This document shows positions 10,359 to 20,152 of a stretch of DNA of 64,000 nt, in pieces. Numbering within the stretch: position 1 is the first letter of the stretch; each line of letters opens with the position of its first letter. The translations under genes and the position numbers were made by a program. Location of the stretch: NCBI RefSeq assembly GCF_019904295.1, contig NZ_CP065359.1, positions 1,265,001 through 1,329,000 on the forward strand, written 5' to 3'. The notes under the pieces are model-generated. The model saw only the letters and a list, made by a program, of their open reading frames with translations, did no database searches and was not told the DNA's origin. The stretch is from Ruegeria sp. SCSIO 43209. Its GTDB lineage: Bacteria; Pseudomonadota; Alphaproteobacteria; Rhodobacterales; Rhodobacteraceae.

Positions 10359-10970
10359 ATGGAAATGAACGAGCATAATGGCATCTTCGCCGGGGCTGAT
10401 CCGTTTGAAATCGCGGATCGGTGGCTGGCCGAGGCAGAAAAGACCGAACCGAATGATCCTAATGCGATTGCTTTGGCAACCGTGGACCCGGAAGGTTTGC
10501 CGAACGCCCGTATGGTTCTGCTGAAGGAAATCGAGAAGGACGCGTTTGTTTTCTATACGAACTATCACAGCGCCAAGGCTCAGGAGTTGGACAGCGCCCA
10601 CAAAGCGGCTTTTGTGATGCATTGGAAATCTTTGCGGCGACAAATCCGTGTTCGTGGTACAATCACCAAGGAAGATGGGCCGCAGGCGGACGCATACTAC
10701 GCCTCGCGCTCGCTCAAAAGCCGCTTGGGTGCTTGGGCGTCACACCAGTCGCAACCGCTGGAAAGTCGTGCATCCCTGATGGCCGAAGTGGCTAAAGTGA
10801 CCGCAAAGTTGGGTACCAACCCGCCTCGCCCTGAATTTTGGGGGGGATACCGTGTAACACCTGTCGAAGTCGAGTTCTGGGCCGATGGTGCCTTCAGGTT
10901 GCATGACAGGTTTCAGTGGAAGCGACAAAATGTCGATTCCGACTGGCAAGTGCTGAGGTTAAATCCATGA
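10359..10970 (+). CDS. pdxH: Pyridoxine/pyridoxamine 5'-phosphate oxidase
   Basis: PdxH oxidises pyridoxine or pyridoxamine phosphate to pyridoxal phosphate with FMN. The 203-residue protein carries the FMN-binding stretch [19 protein letters not shown], the segment SRQ-like region [15 protein letters not shown], and the C-terminal WQVLRLNP ending typical of the family. ATG at 10359 or 10365 could be used. The gene is divergent from fabI across about 130 bases. Confidence 0.95.
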   Translation: MEMNEHNGIFAGADPFEIADRWLAEAEKTEPNDPNAIALATVDPEGLPNARMVLLKEIEKDAFVFYTNYHSAKAQELDSAHKAAFVMHWKSLRRQIRVRGTITKEDGPQADAYYASRSLKSRLGAWASHQSQPLESRASLMAEVAKVTAKLGTNPPRPEFWGGYRVTPVEVEFWADGAFRLHDRFQWKRQNVDSDWQVLRLNP

Positions 10971-11087
10971 CGTTCGCGTTGCGTGAAATGCAACTGTTTG
11001 CAGACAATAGCTTTTTTCAGCTTGAATTTGCGAGCCAAAACATAAACAAGAAACCCTTAACGACTTGCCTATCGTAATGGGAAAACA

Positions 11088-11615
11088 GTGCCAGAAGATC
11101 TGAACAGCATGTACCGCGTCCGTGGACACGTAAAATGGTTCGATCCCGCCAAGGGATACGGATTTGTTGTGTCTGACGAAGGCGGCCCGGACATTCTGTT
11201 GCACGTCAACGTGCTGCGAAACTTCGGGCAAAGCTCGGTCGCGGATGGCGCCGGCATCGAGATCATGACCCACAAAACTGATCGCGGTGTTCAAGCGGTC
11301 GAAGTGATCAGTGTTGACCCGCCTGTTCGCGCGGAAACCATGATGTTGGCCGATTTTGCCGAGCTTGATCCAACCGTGATCGGCAGCGCTCCGCTTGAGG
11401 CTGCGCGCGTCAAATGGTTCGACAAGGGCAAAGGGTTTGGCTTTGCCAATGTTTTCGGCAGCAGTGAAGACGTATTCCTGCATATCGAGGTGCTACGTCG
11501 TTCTGGGTTGGCAGATCTGCAACCGGGCGAAGCGCTGGCCATGCGGGTCATTGATGGCAAGCGCGGAAGAATGGCCGCGCAGGTTCTGGCCTGGGAAGCG
11601 GCCCTGAACGACTAG
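11088..11615 (+). CDS. Two-domain cold-shock protein
   Basis: A 175-residue protein with two cold-shock domains, at about 9-75 and 100-168. The first has VKWFDPAKGYGFVV and the second VKWFDKGKGFGFANVF, both RNP1-like nucleic-acid binding motifs; the second also has DVFLHIEVL (RNP2-like). It likely binds RNA or single-stranded DNA. The start is GTG (11088). Tandem cold-shock proteins followed by a DUF192 gene are familiar in Rhodobacteraceae; the next gene begins seven bases after the stop. Confidence 0.92.
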   Translation: MPEDLNSMYRVRGHVKWFDPAKGYGFVVSDEGGPDILLHVNVLRNFGQSSVADGAGIEIMTHKTDRGVQAVEVISVDPPVRAETMMLADFAELDPTVIGSAPLEAARVKWFDKGKGFGFANVFGSSEDVFLHIEVLRRSGLADLQPGEALAMRVIDGKRGRMAAQVLAWEAALND

Positions 11616-11622
11616 GTTCTGA

Positions 11623-12090
11623 ATGATGAGAACGGCTTTCGTACTGGCGCTCCTGAGTTTTTTGATTGGCGGGATCGCGCGGGCTGAATGCCGTCCGGAT
11701 CGTGTCGAGCTTCGAAATGATCTGGCAGAGGTTCGCTTCGACGTTGAGCTGGCCATCACACCGAAAGAGCGATCGCGCGGATTGATGTTTCGCGAAAGCA
11801 TGCCCAACAGATCTGGAATGTTGTTTGTTTTTGATCCGCCGCAACCTGTTGCGTTCTGGATGAAGAATACCCTGATTCCGCTTGATATGATCTTTGTTGA
11901 TCGCGCGGGCAGGGTGACGCGTGTGCACGAAGGTGCAATTCCGGGGGATCTGAGCCCAATCGAAGGCGGCGATTCGGTTTATGCGGTCCTGGAAATCAAC
12001 GCTGGCCTAGCCGAGCGTTACGCCATTCGGCCTGGATCGCAGATGCGCCACGAAGTTTTTTCGCAAGGTCCTGCAATTTGGCCCTGTTAG
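11623..12090 (+). CDS. DUF192 family secreted protein
   Basis: A protein of 155 residues with a signal peptide (cleavage probably after GGIARA, about residue 21) and one DUF192 domain: TPKERSRGLMFRESMP, PVAFWMKNTLIPLDMIFVD and YAVLEINAGLAERYAI are the family's usual segments. Its function is not established. It is seven bases downstream of the cold-shock gene and is probably in the same transcript. Confidence 0.9.
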   Translation: MMRTAFVLALLSFLIGGIARAECRPDRVELRNDLAEVRFDVELAITPKERSRGLMFRESMPNRSGMLFVFDPPQPVAFWMKNTLIPLDMIFVDRAGRVTRVHEGAIPGDLSPIEGGDSVYAVLEINAGLAERYAIRPGSQMRHEVFSQGPAIWPC

Positions 12091-12097
12091 GGCTTTT
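12081..12097 (+). terminator. Short intrinsic terminator overlapping the DUF192 stop codon
   Basis: GCCCT-GTT-AGGGC is followed by TTTT. The hairpin includes the TAG stop of the DUF192 gene. The stem is only five base pairs, so efficiency is uncertain. Confidence 0.5.
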
Positions 12098-12133
12098 CAA
12101 ATCAGATCGGCACGTTTAGGAAGGCGCACGGTC

Positions 12134-12210
12134 CGGGGCGTGGCGCAGTCTGGTAGCGCACCTGTTTTGGGTACAGGGGGTCGTAGGTTCGAATCCTGCC
12201 GCCCCGACCA
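12134..12210 (+). tRNA. tRNA-Pro (TGG anticodon)
   Basis: A 77-base cloverleaf with CCA encoded. The acceptor stem CGGGGCG pairs with CGCCCCG; the anticodon stem CCTGT/ACAGG encloses TTTGGGT, giving anticodon TGG. The T loop TTCGAAT is standard. Confidence 0.97.
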
Positions 12211-12218
12211 TTTTTCCT

Positions 12219-12653
12219 CTACACTGGCGTTCCGCCATAATCGGTGTAGAGCTTGGAAAAATCCCTGTCCAAATCTTTGCTTTCAATAGGTATTCTAAGA
12301 GTTGAACCATCTTTCTGCGGAACCAGAAAGTACAACTCTGCGTCCACGCGATACCCGGCCTGATTCTTGGTCGAGCTCAGCCGCGTTACGATCTGCGGCA
12401 AGTTCTGCGGATAACCGTTGAAGCTGAGAATCAAATACGCCGTTGCCTCGGGCGGCAAGGTCTCGCGGCATTCAAAGATGCTTGCGGTGGTCTTGATATA
12501 CTTGTCGCCCGGCCCCGCGCAGTCGGTCCTGAAGGAATTGAAAAGGTTCTGCGGATAACCGTCGAATTGCGCGCTGCGAGATGCAGGTGGTGCTTCCTGT
12601 GATGTGCAGGACACGATTAGCGCCACAATAGTTAACAATGAAATCAAACGCAT
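12219..12653 (-). CDS. Small lipoprotein of unknown function
   Basis: From the start [16 protein letters not shown] the protein has 144 residues and a lipobox with the lipidated Cys at 16 (IVSC). The preferred ATG is 18 bases inside the open frame because it opens the signal sequence directly. I recognise no domain. GYPQN occurs twice (after Phe-Asp and Phe-Asn) and is encoded by a 17-base direct repeat. The gene points towards tRNA-Pro and ends nine bases from it. Confidence 0.7.
   Translation of the reverse strand: MRLISLLTIVALIVSCTSQEAPPASRSAQFDGYPQNLFNSFRTDCAGPGDKYIKTTASIFECRETLPPEATAYLILSFNGYPQNLPQIVTRLSSTKNQAGYRVDAELYFLVPQKDGSTLRIPIESKDLDRDFSKLYTDYGGTPV
12402..12562. repeat. Two 17-base direct repeats inside the lipoprotein gene
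   Basis: GTTCTGCGGATAACCGT occurs at 12402-12418 and again at 12546-12562, 144 bases apart and in the same frame. Both copies encode GYPQN on the minus strand. Confidence 0.85.
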
Positions 12654-13197
12654 GTAGAGTAGATTTCCCATCCAGAAATGTCGTGTGATTTCAAGTATGG
12701 CACGCGCTGCGATGTCGTGACGATGATTCTCTGAACATGTCCTTAACGCGGGATCGGTTGATCAATGACCTCTAACTGTGGCGGAAAACACGAGAAATCA
12801 CTCTGACACATCAAGGCGGAATGGGCTGGTCGTGCGGGACATGTCTGTGGAGGAATCGCGATGCGGCGAAATTCCGCCGGTTCAGCAAAACAGGTCAAGC
12901 TAAAAGATTCCAAAAATGACCGAAAAAGCCCGTTGACCAACTATGGGAATATACGTCAGATTGTATGGGCCGAAAGACGAGCCACTAAATCTGGTAGGCA
13001 ATGACCGGAAAAGGCATCGGGCGAGGGACGGAAAGCAAACCACTATGACGTAGACCGTATTCGCGGTTCTGCGCTGTTCTAGGCAGCGTCCGGTCCCTTG
13101 CGTCTCAAATTCGTCGGTAGTGCGGGCGGCACCCCGCAGCATCAAGATTTAGTGCCGGGACTTGAAATTTGGACAGATCGAAGCTGGGGCAGCGGAC
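12654..13197. other. Intergenic region upstream of nrdJ, no gene seen
   Basis: About 540 bases between the divergent lipoprotein gene and nrdJ. Open frames here are short and have no recognisable product. A six-pair inverted repeat TGCGGG/CCCGCA (13121-13138) lies 60 bases before nrdJ. I do not see a convincing pair of NrdR boxes or a cobalamin riboswitch core. Confidence 0.6.
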
Positions 13198-16100
13198 ATG
13201 AAGATTGAAAGAAAATTCACCAAACCGGGACAGGATGCATATGCCGATCTGGATTTTGTGTCCGCAACATCCGAGATTCGCAATCCGGATGGCACAATCG
13301 TGTTCCGTCTGGACGAGATCGAAGTGCCTGCAAAATGGAGCCAGGTGGCTAGCGATGTCATCGCACAGAAGTACTTCCGCAAGGCCGGTGTTCCTTCCAA
13401 GCTGAAGAAGGTTAAGGAAAAGGACGTTCCCGAATTTCTGTGGCGATCGGTTCCTGCGGAAGACGCTGAATTTGATGGCGAAACCTCATCGAAACAGGTT
13501 TTTGATCGTCTGGCCGGCGCGTGGGCTTATTGGGGCTGGAAGGGCGGCTATTTCTCGACTGAAGAGGACGCGAGCGCCTATTTTGACGAGATGCGCTATA
13601 TGCTGGCGACCCAGCGCGCAGCTCCGAACTCGCCACAGTGGTTCAACACCGGTCTGCACTGGGCATATGGGATCGATGGCCCGGCGCAGGGGCACCACTA
13701 TGTTGACTACAAAACCGGCAAGCTAACCAAATCGAAATCCGCTTATGAGCATCCGCAACCGCATGCGTGCTTCATCCAGTCGGTCGACGATGATCTGGTC
13801 AACGAAGGCGGCATCATGGACTTGTGGGTGCGTGAGGCGCGCCTGTTTAAGTATGGCTCGGGCACCGGAACCAACTTCAGCCATCTGCGTGCAGAGGGTG
13901 AAGCGCTTTCGGGTGGCGGCAAGTCTTCGGGCCTCATGGGATTTCTCAAGATCGGCGACCGCGCCGCTGGCGCGATCAAATCAGGCGGTACAACCCGTCG
14001 AGCAGCAAAGATGGTAATCGTCGATGCAGATCACCCGGACATCGAGCAATTCATCGAATGGAAAGTGATCGAAGAGCAGAAGGTGGCCTCGATCGTTGCC
14101 GGATCGAAGATGCACGAGAAGATGCTGAACGGTATTTTCGAGGCCATCCGGTCTTGGGACGGCTCTGCCGATGATGCCCATGATCCAAACGCAAACGACG
14201 CCCTGAAAAATGCGGTTCGCGAAGCGAAAAAGGTCGCGATCCCAGAAACTTACATCAAGCGCGTTCTGGACTACGCCAAGCAGGGCCACGACAGCATTGA
14301 ATTCCCGACCTACGATACGGACTGGGATTCAGAGGCTTATAGCTCGGTCTCGGGCCAAAACTCGAACAACTCGATCCGGGTGACCAATGCGTTCCTGACC
14401 GCAGTTGAAAAAGACGCGGATTGGGAACTGATCAACCGCACCGACGGCAAGGTTGCTCGTACAGTCAAAGCTCGTGATTTGTGGGAAAAGGTCGGCCACG
14501 CCGCATGGGCCTGTGCCGATCCTGGCATCCAGTTCCATGATACTGTCAACGAATGGCACACTTGCCCCGAAGACGGTGAAATCCGCGGTTCGAACCCGTG
14601 TTCGGAATACATGTTCCTCGATGACACTGCCTGTAACCTGGCGTCGATGAACTTGCTGACCTTTTTCAAGGACGGTGAGTTCCAGGCGGCGGACTATATG
14701 CACGCCTCGCGGCTTTGGACGCTGACGCTGGAAATCTCGGTGACCATGGCGCAGTTCCCGTCTAAGGAAATTGCGAAACTCTCTTACGATTTCCGTACGC
14801 TGGGTCTGGGTTATGCCAACATTGGCGGTCTGCTGATGAACATGGGCTATAGCTACGACTCGGATGAGGGGCGTTCGATCTGTGGCGCGCTGACCGCGAT
14901 CATGACCGGTGTGGCTTATGCGACCTCGGCAGAGATTGCAGGCGAGCTTGGCCCGTTCAAAGGATATGAGCGCAACGCAGACCACATGCTGCGCGTCATC
15001 CGCAACCACCGTCGTGCGTCGCAAGGAGTGTCCGATGGTTATGAAAAACTGGCTGTTAAGCCGGTGCCTCTGGATCACGACAATTGCCCGGATAAGCGTT
15101 TGATCGATCTGGCGATGTCAGCTTGGGATGAAGCGCTGAGCCTCGGCGAAAAGAACGGTTATCGCAACGCGCAGGCCACAGTTATCGCACCAACCGGCAC
15201 CATCGGTCTGGTGATGGATTGCGACACGACCGGGATCGAACCGGACTTTGCTCTGGTCAAGTTCAAGAAGCTGGCCGGCGGTGGTTACTTCAAGATCATC
15301 AACCGCTCGGTGCCTTCGGCGCTGGAAAAGCTGGGCTATTCCTCGGCTCAGATCGAAGAGATCGTGGGTTATGCGGTTGGTCATGGCACCATCGGCAACG
15401 CGCCGGGGATCAACCACACCTCGTTGACCGGTCATGGTTTTGGCCCGAACGAGTTGGCAAAAGTAGATGCCGCACTGGAAAGCGCGTTCGACATCCGGTT
15501 CGTCTTCAACCAGTGGACGCTGGGTGAAGACTTCTGCACCGGTGTTCTGGGCATCCCGGCGACCAAGCTGAATGACCCGACTTTCGATTTGCTGCGTCAT
15601 CTGGGCTTTACCAAGGCGGATATCGACGCGGCCAACGACCATGTTTGCGGAACCATGACGCTGGAAGGTGCGCCGCATCTGAAGGAAGAGCATTACGCGA
15701 TCTTCGACTGCGCCAACCCGTGCGGTAAAAAAGGCAAGCGTTTCCTTGGGGTTGATAGCCACATCACCATGATGGCGGCGGCGCAGAGCTTCATCTCGGG
15801 CGCGATCAGCAAGACGATCAACATGCCGAATGACGCGACCATCGAGGATTGTCAGAAGGCATACGAACTCAGCTGGTCGCTGGGTGTGAAGGCAAACGCG
15901 CTCTATCGTGACGGATCGAAACTGTCGCAGCCTCTGGCCGCGGCGCTGGTCGAAGATGATGACGAAGCGGCGGAAATTCTGGAAAGCGGTTCGACGCAAG
16001 AAAAAGCTGTCGTTCTGGCCGAGAAGGTGATCGAGAAGGTTGTGGTCAAGGAAATGATCCGCAGCCATCGCGAGAAACTGCCGCATCGCCGCAAGGGCTA

Positions 16101-16815
16101 TACCCAGAAGGCAATCGTCGGCGGCCACAAGGTCTATCTGCGCACCGGTGAGTTCGAAGACGGCAAGCTGGGCGAGATTTTCATCGACATGCACAAGGAA
16201 GGCGCTGGCTTCCGGGCGATGATGAACAACTTTGCCATCGCTGTGTCGGTTGGCCTGCAATACGGCGTGCCGCTGGAGGAGTTCGTCGACGCTTTCACCT
16301 TCACCAAGTTCGAACCGGCCGGGATGGTGCAGGGCAACGACTCGATCAAAAACGCGACGTCGATCCTTGATTACATCTTCCGCGAACTGGCTGTGTCCTA
16401 TCTGGACCGCACCGATCTGGCGCATGTCAAACCCGAAGGCGCAACCTTCGACGATCTGGGTCGCGGCGAAGAGGATGGTCTGTCCAACGTATCGGAAATC
16501 AGTGAAAGCGCGGCAACCAAATCTCTGGAAGTGCTGAAACAAATCAGCTCGACTGGGTATCTGCGCAAGCGGCTACCGCAGGATCTGATGGTCTTCAATG
16601 GTGGTCAAGCCGACGTGTCCGGTATGGCCGAAACCGCAGCGACATTCGAAGCACCCGCTGAGACGGCGGTTGCGACCGGAATGGACGCCCGTACCAAAGC
16701 CAAGATGCAAGGGTACGAGGGCGATCCATGCGGCGAATGCGGAAACTACACGCTGGTGCGCAACGGCACCTGCATGAAATGCAACACCTGCGGCGCAACT
16801 AGCGGGTGTAGCTGA
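13198..16815 (+). CDS. nrdJ: Adenosylcobalamin-dependent (class II) ribonucleotide reductase
   Basis: The enzyme reduces ribonucleotides to deoxyribonucleotides with adenosylcobalamin as radical source and needs no separate small subunit. It has 1205 residues from [13 protein letters not shown] (an earlier ATG at 13162 would add 12 residues). Core segments include [27 protein letters not shown] and [10 protein letters not shown] Cys-rich tail (1178-1205) with CGECG and CMKCNTCG is like the C-terminal zinc-ribbon/cysteine tail of this subfamily. No nrdAB or nrdD is in the window, so this may be the main dNTP source and makes growth depend on B12. Confidence 0.97.
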   Translation: MKIERKFTKPGQDAYADLDFVSATSEIRNPDGTIVFRLDEIEVPAKWSQVASDVIAQKYFRKAGVPSKLKKVKEKDVPEFLWRSVPAEDAEFDGETSSKQVFDRLAGAWAYWGWKGGYFSTEEDASAYFDEMRYMLATQRAAPNSPQWFNTGLHWAYGIDGPAQGHHYVDYKTGKLTKSKSAYEHPQPHACFIQSVDDDLVNEGGIMDLWVREARLFKYGSGTGTNFSHLRAEGEALSGGGKSSGLMGFLKIGDRAAGAIKSGGTTRRAAKMVIVDADHPDIEQFIEWKVIEEQKVASIVAGSKMHEKMLNGIFEAIRSWDGSADDAHDPNANDALKNAVREAKKVAIPETYIKRVLDYAKQGHDSIEFPTYDTDWDSEAYSSVSGQNSNNSIRVTNAFLTAVEKDADWELINRTDGKVARTVKARDLWEKVGHAAWACADPGIQFHDTVNEWHTCPEDGEIRGSNPCSEYMFLDDTACNLASMNLLTFFKDGEFQAADYMHASRLWTLTLEISVTMAQFPSKEIAKLSYDFRTLGLGYANIGGLLMNMGYSYDSDEGRSICGALTAIMTGVAYATSAEIAGELGPFKGYERNADHMLRVIRNHRRASQGVSDGYEKLAVKPVPLDHDNCPDKRLIDLAMSAWDEALSLGEKNGYRNAQATVIAPTGTIGLVMDCDTTGIEPDFALVKFKKLAGGGYFKIINRSVPSALEKLGYSSAQIEEIVGYAVGHGTIGNAPGINHTSLTGHGFGPNELAKVDAALESAFDIRFVFNQWTLGEDFCTGVLGIPATKLNDPTFDLLRHLGFTKADIDAANDHVCGTMTLEGAPHLKEEHYAIFDCANPCGKKGKRFLGVDSHITMMAAAQSFISGAISKTINMPNDATIEDCQKAYELSWSLGVKANALYRDGSKLSQPLAAALVEDDDEAAEILESGSTQEKAVVLAEKVIEKVVVKEMIRSHREKLPHRRKGYTQKAIVGGHKVYLRTGEFEDGKLGEIFIDMHKEGAGFRAMMNNFAIAVSVGLQYGVPLEEFVDAFTFTKFEPAGMVQGNDSIKNATSILDYIFRELAVSYLDRTDLAHVKPEGATFDDLGRGEEDGLSNVSEISESAATKSLEVLKQISSTGYLRKRLPQDLMVFNGGQADVSGMAETAATFEAPAETAVATGMDARTKAKMQGYEGDPCGECGNYTLVRNGTCMKCNTCGATSGCS

Positions 16816-17358
16816 GTTTAGCGCCCCGGCAACCCGGGGTGCAGGGGTCGGATGCTGCCACAGTAACCGGCCCCGACGAATACGAAGCAAGGCGCTGAGA
16901 CTTACCATCGATGCCTTGTTTCACTCGGCCGACATGCCCGTGTCGGCCGGGAACAGGGTGGGGCGGAATATTTGCTCCCTCCCACTCTCTCACGGGACGG
17001 GTGCGCTCGTCCCATGCGCAGTCCAGGCCGCAGGCAAAAAAACACCGGGCGGTCAACGAAATGAGCCTGGAAGGCGAAACTGACAGGGGGCTTCGGCCCC
17101 CTTTCTTTTTTCAACCCCGAGTCGCGGATCTGAGCAGGGCATTGCCGGATCATCCTGTTTGGATCGGGCAAGAGTTGCCGAAACCTGTCCTGGCCATTTC
17201 GCCCGGCAAGCCTCCGCAAATGCGACTCAGTCAAACACGCAGAGATTGGCTTGAAAGCGGCCATATCAATCTGAGCGGGTGACACGCCTTCAGGATGGCC
17301 TTTTTTTGGCGCTTGTCCGGACGCAAACACTCAAGAAAACGCAATCAGGAGGCATAAC
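16816..17358. other. Hairpin-rich intergenic region after nrdJ
   Basis: About 540 bases with no convincing gene. It contains the inverted repeat CCCCGG/CCGGGG just after the nrdJ stop (near 16823), a perfect nine-pair hairpin with a six-base loop at 16926-16949 (CGGCCGACA arms), a six-pair repeat GGGACG/CGTCCC near 16995-17014, and an intrinsic terminator at 17086-17111. The interval 16820-17111 could be a long nrdJ 3' UTR or a separate small RNA. I could not match it to tmRNA, 6S, SRP or RNase P RNA. Confidence 0.5.
17086..17111 (+). terminator. Intrinsic terminator downstream of nrdJ
   Basis: GGGGGC-TTCG-GCCCCC is followed by TTTCTTTTTT. It is a six-pair GC stem with a stable tetraloop, 270 bases after the nrdJ stop, which implies a transcript that ends here. 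Confidence 0.85.
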
Positions 17359-17604
17359 ATGAAACCGCAAATTCTGGCCCTTATCTCAACCTTCGCACTT
17401 GGCCTGCCGACATTGGCCGTCGGCCAAAGCGCCGCCGATACCAACGGCGACGGAGTACTGACGATCGATGAAGTTCAGGCCGTCGTGCCTGACGTTGATG
17501 CCGAAGGCTTTGCGCAGATGGACGCAAACGGCGACGGTGCGCTAGATCAGGATGAGATCACCATCGCCGAACAAGCGGGCCTGCTGCCGCCGTCCAACGG
17601 CTGA
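17359..17604 (+). CDS. Secreted EF-hand calcium-binding protein
   Basis: A small protein of 81 residues with a signal peptide (cleavage probably after AVG, about 22) and two EF-hand loops, DTNGDGVLTIDE (27-38) and DANGDGALDQDE, each with Asp at 1, 3, 5 and an acidic residue at 12. It should bind Ca2+ in the periplasm. A strong AGGAGG-type site precedes the ATG. It is monocistronic, with a terminator right after it. Confidence 0.88.
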   Translation: MKPQILALISTFALGLPTLAVGQSAADTNGDGVLTIDEVQAVVPDVDAEGFAQMDANGDGALDQDEITIAEQAGLLPPSNG

Positions 17605-17620
17605 TATAGCAGGAGTACTG

Positions 17621-17652
17621 GCGGCCCGGAAGCTCCGGGCCGCTTATTTTTC
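17621..17652 (+). terminator. Bidirectional intrinsic terminator between EF-hand and mttB-like genes
   Basis: GCGGCCCGGA-AGC-TCCGGGCCGC is a perfect ten-pair stem followed by TTATTTTT. It lies between two converging genes; on the minus strand it starts seven bases from the mttB-like stop and lies outside that gene. Confidence 0.92.
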
Positions 17653-17658
17653 AGTGTC

Positions 17659-19203
17659 TTACGCGGGTAAGTAAATGTTGAACTTGCCACGAATTTCCGC
17701 GTCCAGAAGCGGGTCGAATCTGGCCGGGGAAGGCACGGCGAGGATCTCTTCCTTCCGCTTCACTGCCTTTTCGATCAGATCTGGTTTGCCAAGCTCAACC
17801 CATTCCTTCGGAGATGATCGGTCACCAAAGGTAGGATAGACGTAATCTGCCTGCATACGGCCTAGCGTCGCATCGGTGCCAAGATAATGCCCAGGACCAC
17901 CCATGCAGACTTCGGCCATCTGATCCAGTGCCAGCGTCTCGTCCGTTACCTCGATTCCGCGCACACAGCGCTGTGCCTGTCCGATCAGGTCATCGCTCAG
18001 GATCAGGCTCTCGTGGCAGAACCCCAGCAACGAGGCATGCATGCCTGCGGCTTCATACACCATGTTCAGGCCTGACAGCCCAGCCATGACGTTCGAACAC
18101 ATTTGTTCCCAACCGGCCTGCATGTCGGGCAATTTCGCGTCCGATGCACCAGCTGCGGCACCACCGGGCAGATCGTAGAACTGGTGCATTTGCGCGCAGC
18201 CAGCGGTTAGCAGAGCTTGTTCACCCGAGCCGATGGACATTGCACCCGTGCGCAGGTCCAGACCAAAAGGCCAAGTGCCAAAAATCGCGGGAGCACCGGG
18301 CTTTACGGCGTTTACATAAACCAAACCCGCCAGACATTCGGCGGTGGCTTGTGTGATCGCTCCGGCAACGGTCGAGGGTGCGGTAGCTCCTGCCATGCCC
18401 GCAGAAAGCAACAAAACCGGCATTCCGGCCTTGATGCATTCTTCCATCACCTCGCAGCTTTCGGTGGCGAATTTCATCGGGGGCACAACGAAGCAGTTGG
18501 AGTTGGACATGAAGGGCCGCTCGCGCCACTTGTCCTCTCCGCCCGCGATCATGTGCAGCATCTCGATGGCGGGGGCCACATGGCTGGGCTCTGTGAACGA
18601 CGTACCGATGTGTTTGAACGTGCCTGAGGTGGTGGCGTAGACCGTGTTCAGATCCATCTCAAGGTTGTCGGCGATATCTCGGCACACCATGGGGCGTTGA
18701 ACAAAGTGAATGTTTTCAAGCTGTTCACAGATGCGAGTCGCGTCATGCAGGTCCTGCAGGGTCGAGTCGCGATATTCCTGCCCATGCACGTCGACCATGC
18801 TGACCGCTGCGCCTGCGGTGCCATAATGGACACGCGTTCCCGACAGCTCCAGATCCGATTTGCCGTCCCGGCTGTGCAGAGTGATCGAGCGATTGGCCTT
18901 GGCGATTGTGTCCTCGACCAATGCGCGCGGAAAGCGGATGCGGCCATCGTCGCCCAAGGTGCATCCCGCAGCCACGAGATAGTCGATCCCACTTTGTGGC
19001 GCATCAGCAAGGCCGATGGTTTCCAGTGCGGTCAGAGCGGCCTCGTGGATGCGTTCGATCTGTGCTTGGGTCAGAACCTTCAGGGTTCCGCCCTCCATAC
19101 CAGGCCGAATCGGGCGAAGATGTTCCGGAAGAGCTGACGCACGGGCGGCACGACGCGCGGCGCGGCCACCGCTGCGGGATGAGTTTCGGGTTTGTTCGTT
19201 CAT
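17659..19203 (-). CDS. MttB-family methylamine:corrinoid methyltransferase (non-pyrrolysine)
   Basis: A protein of 514 residues in the trimethylamine methyltransferase family. Typical segments are HYGTAGAAVSMVDVHG, VQRPMVCRDIADN and GGAAAGASDAKLPDMQAGWEQ. No in-frame amber codon interrupts it, so it belongs to the group without pyrrolysine; members of that group act on quaternary amines such as glycine betaine, but the substrate here is unknown. It would pass a methyl group to a corrinoid protein, which is not encoded in the window. Residues 8-24 form an Arg-rich N-terminal extension (RSGGRAARRAARAS). It stands alone, about 29 kb from the other one-carbon genes. Confidence 0.92.
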   Translation of the reverse strand: MNEQTRNSSRSGGRAARRAARASALPEHLRPIRPGMEGGTLKVLTQAQIERIHEAALTALETIGLADAPQSGIDYLVAAGCTLGDDGRIRFPRALVEDTIAKANRSITLHSRDGKSDLELSGTRVHYGTAGAAVSMVDVHGQEYRDSTLQDLHDATRICEQLENIHFVQRPMVCRDIADNLEMDLNTVYATTSGTFKHIGTSFTEPSHVAPAIEMLHMIAGGEDKWRERPFMSNSNCFVVPPMKFATESCEVMEECIKAGMPVLLLSAGMAGATAPSTVAGAITQATAECLAGLVYVNAVKPGAPAIFGTWPFGLDLRTGAMSIGSGEQALLTAGCAQMHQFYDLPGGAAAGASDAKLPDMQAGWEQMCSNVMAGLSGLNMVYEAAGMHASLLGFCHESLILSDDLIGQAQRCVRGIEVTDETLALDQMAEVCMGGPGHYLGTDATLGRMQADYVYPTFGDRSSPKEWVELGKPDLIEKAVKRKEEILAVPSPARFDPLLDAEIRGKFNIYLPA

Positions 19204-19616
19204 GTGTGTGTCCGGTCAAAAAAGTACGATGTGGGTGAGTGTACCTAGACCAGTGCTGGCCGTCCTCGTGCCGCACGACCGCGATCCGCACCAATGGTGC
19301 GGCTGACCAGCCGAATTTTCCAAACTTCGTTATGCATCAACTTCCTCAGTCTGATGCGCCCATTGTTTCAATGCACTTTTGGACAATCTGTTCTGTTTGC
19401 GACTTTGGACTAATTTTATTGGGCCATCAGTCAAAATGAACTGGGCGCAAATCCTCGTGACTAAATGTTTTTTTCCAATTGCGGTAAGAATCTGTTAATC
19501 TGCACGTAGTTATTTGGATTTGTACCTTAGGTTTAAGTAAATACTGGGGTTGGCTGATCAGCAGATCACTGCCTCGGGGATGCGCCCAAACCGGCAACGG
19601 ATGTTTGGAGGTCTGC
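19204..19616. other. Divergent intergenic region between mttB-like and barrel genes
   Basis: About 410 bases, AT-rich from 19310 on. It contains a seven-pair hairpin CCGCACC-AAT-GGTGCGG (19286-19302) and a palindrome GCTGATCAGC (19553-19562). It presumably carries both promoters. I see no gene and no site I can name. Confidence 0.5.
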
Positions 19617-20135
19617 ATGAAGTCATTACTGGCCGCACTCGCCGCAGCACTGATAACAGGTGCAGGGCAGGTTGTGGCAGAAGACTGGACAGGCGCGTAC
19701 GCTGGTTTCAGCTTTGGTTATGCAGATGTTGATGGGTCCGGAGGGGCAGGCGGAAGCGGGGGCAGTTTTGGCCCGCTGATCGGATACGACTATGATTTTG
19801 GAAATTTCGTGCTTGGCGGTGAGTTGGAATATAACCGCCTGAATCTTGATCTGGGACAATCCGAAGGAAGCCTTGATAGTATGTCGCGATTGAAGTTGCG
19901 CGGCGGCTACGATTTTGGATCAGCCCTTGGCTATGTTGTCTTGGGAACCGCGCGGGCCAGTACGTCGGGTGACAGTGATACGGCAGCCGTTTACGGGATC
20001 GGTGTTGCCTATCCGCTTGGCGATCGGTTTGTAATCAGTGGCGAAGCGCTGCGGCAGAACTTCGATGATATACCGGAGTCTGGTCGAAGCCTCGACGCAA
20101 ATGTTTTCAACTTGCGCACCACATTCCGCTTCTGA
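19617..20135 (+). CDS. Outer-membrane beta-barrel protein
   Basis: A 172-residue protein starting MKSLLAALAAALITGAG, with GGAGG six bases upstream of the ATG. The signal peptide ends after VVA (about 21). The mature part alternates aromatic and polar residues, with GAYAGFSFGYAD, GPLIGYDYDFGNFVLGGELEY and a C-terminal Phe (TTFRF), as in small eight-strand barrels of the OmpA/Lom type. Function is unknown; such proteins are common porin-like or surface proteins in alphaproteobacteria. Confidence 0.85.
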   Translation: MKSLLAALAAALITGAGQVVAEDWTGAYAGFSFGYADVDGSGGAGGSGGSFGPLIGYDYDFGNFVLGGELEYNRLNLDLGQSEGSLDSMSRLKLRGGYDFGSALGYVVLGTARASTSGDSDTAAVYGIGVAYPLGDRFVISGEALRQNFDDIPESGRSLDANVFNLRTTFRF

Positions 20136-20152
20136 AACTCGATGGTCGATTG

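Noticed and set aside
15118..16542. A 474-codon open frame antisense to nrdJ
   Set aside because: It is a shadow of the real gene in a GC-rich genome; composition is His/Gln-rich and no domain is visible.
16820..17111. tmRNA, 6S, SRP or RNase P RNA
   Set aside because: None of the core motifs I know for these RNAs is visible.
17659..19203. Pyrrolysine-containing MttB
   Set aside because: No in-frame amber codon interrupts the gene, and no pyrrolysine genes are in the window.
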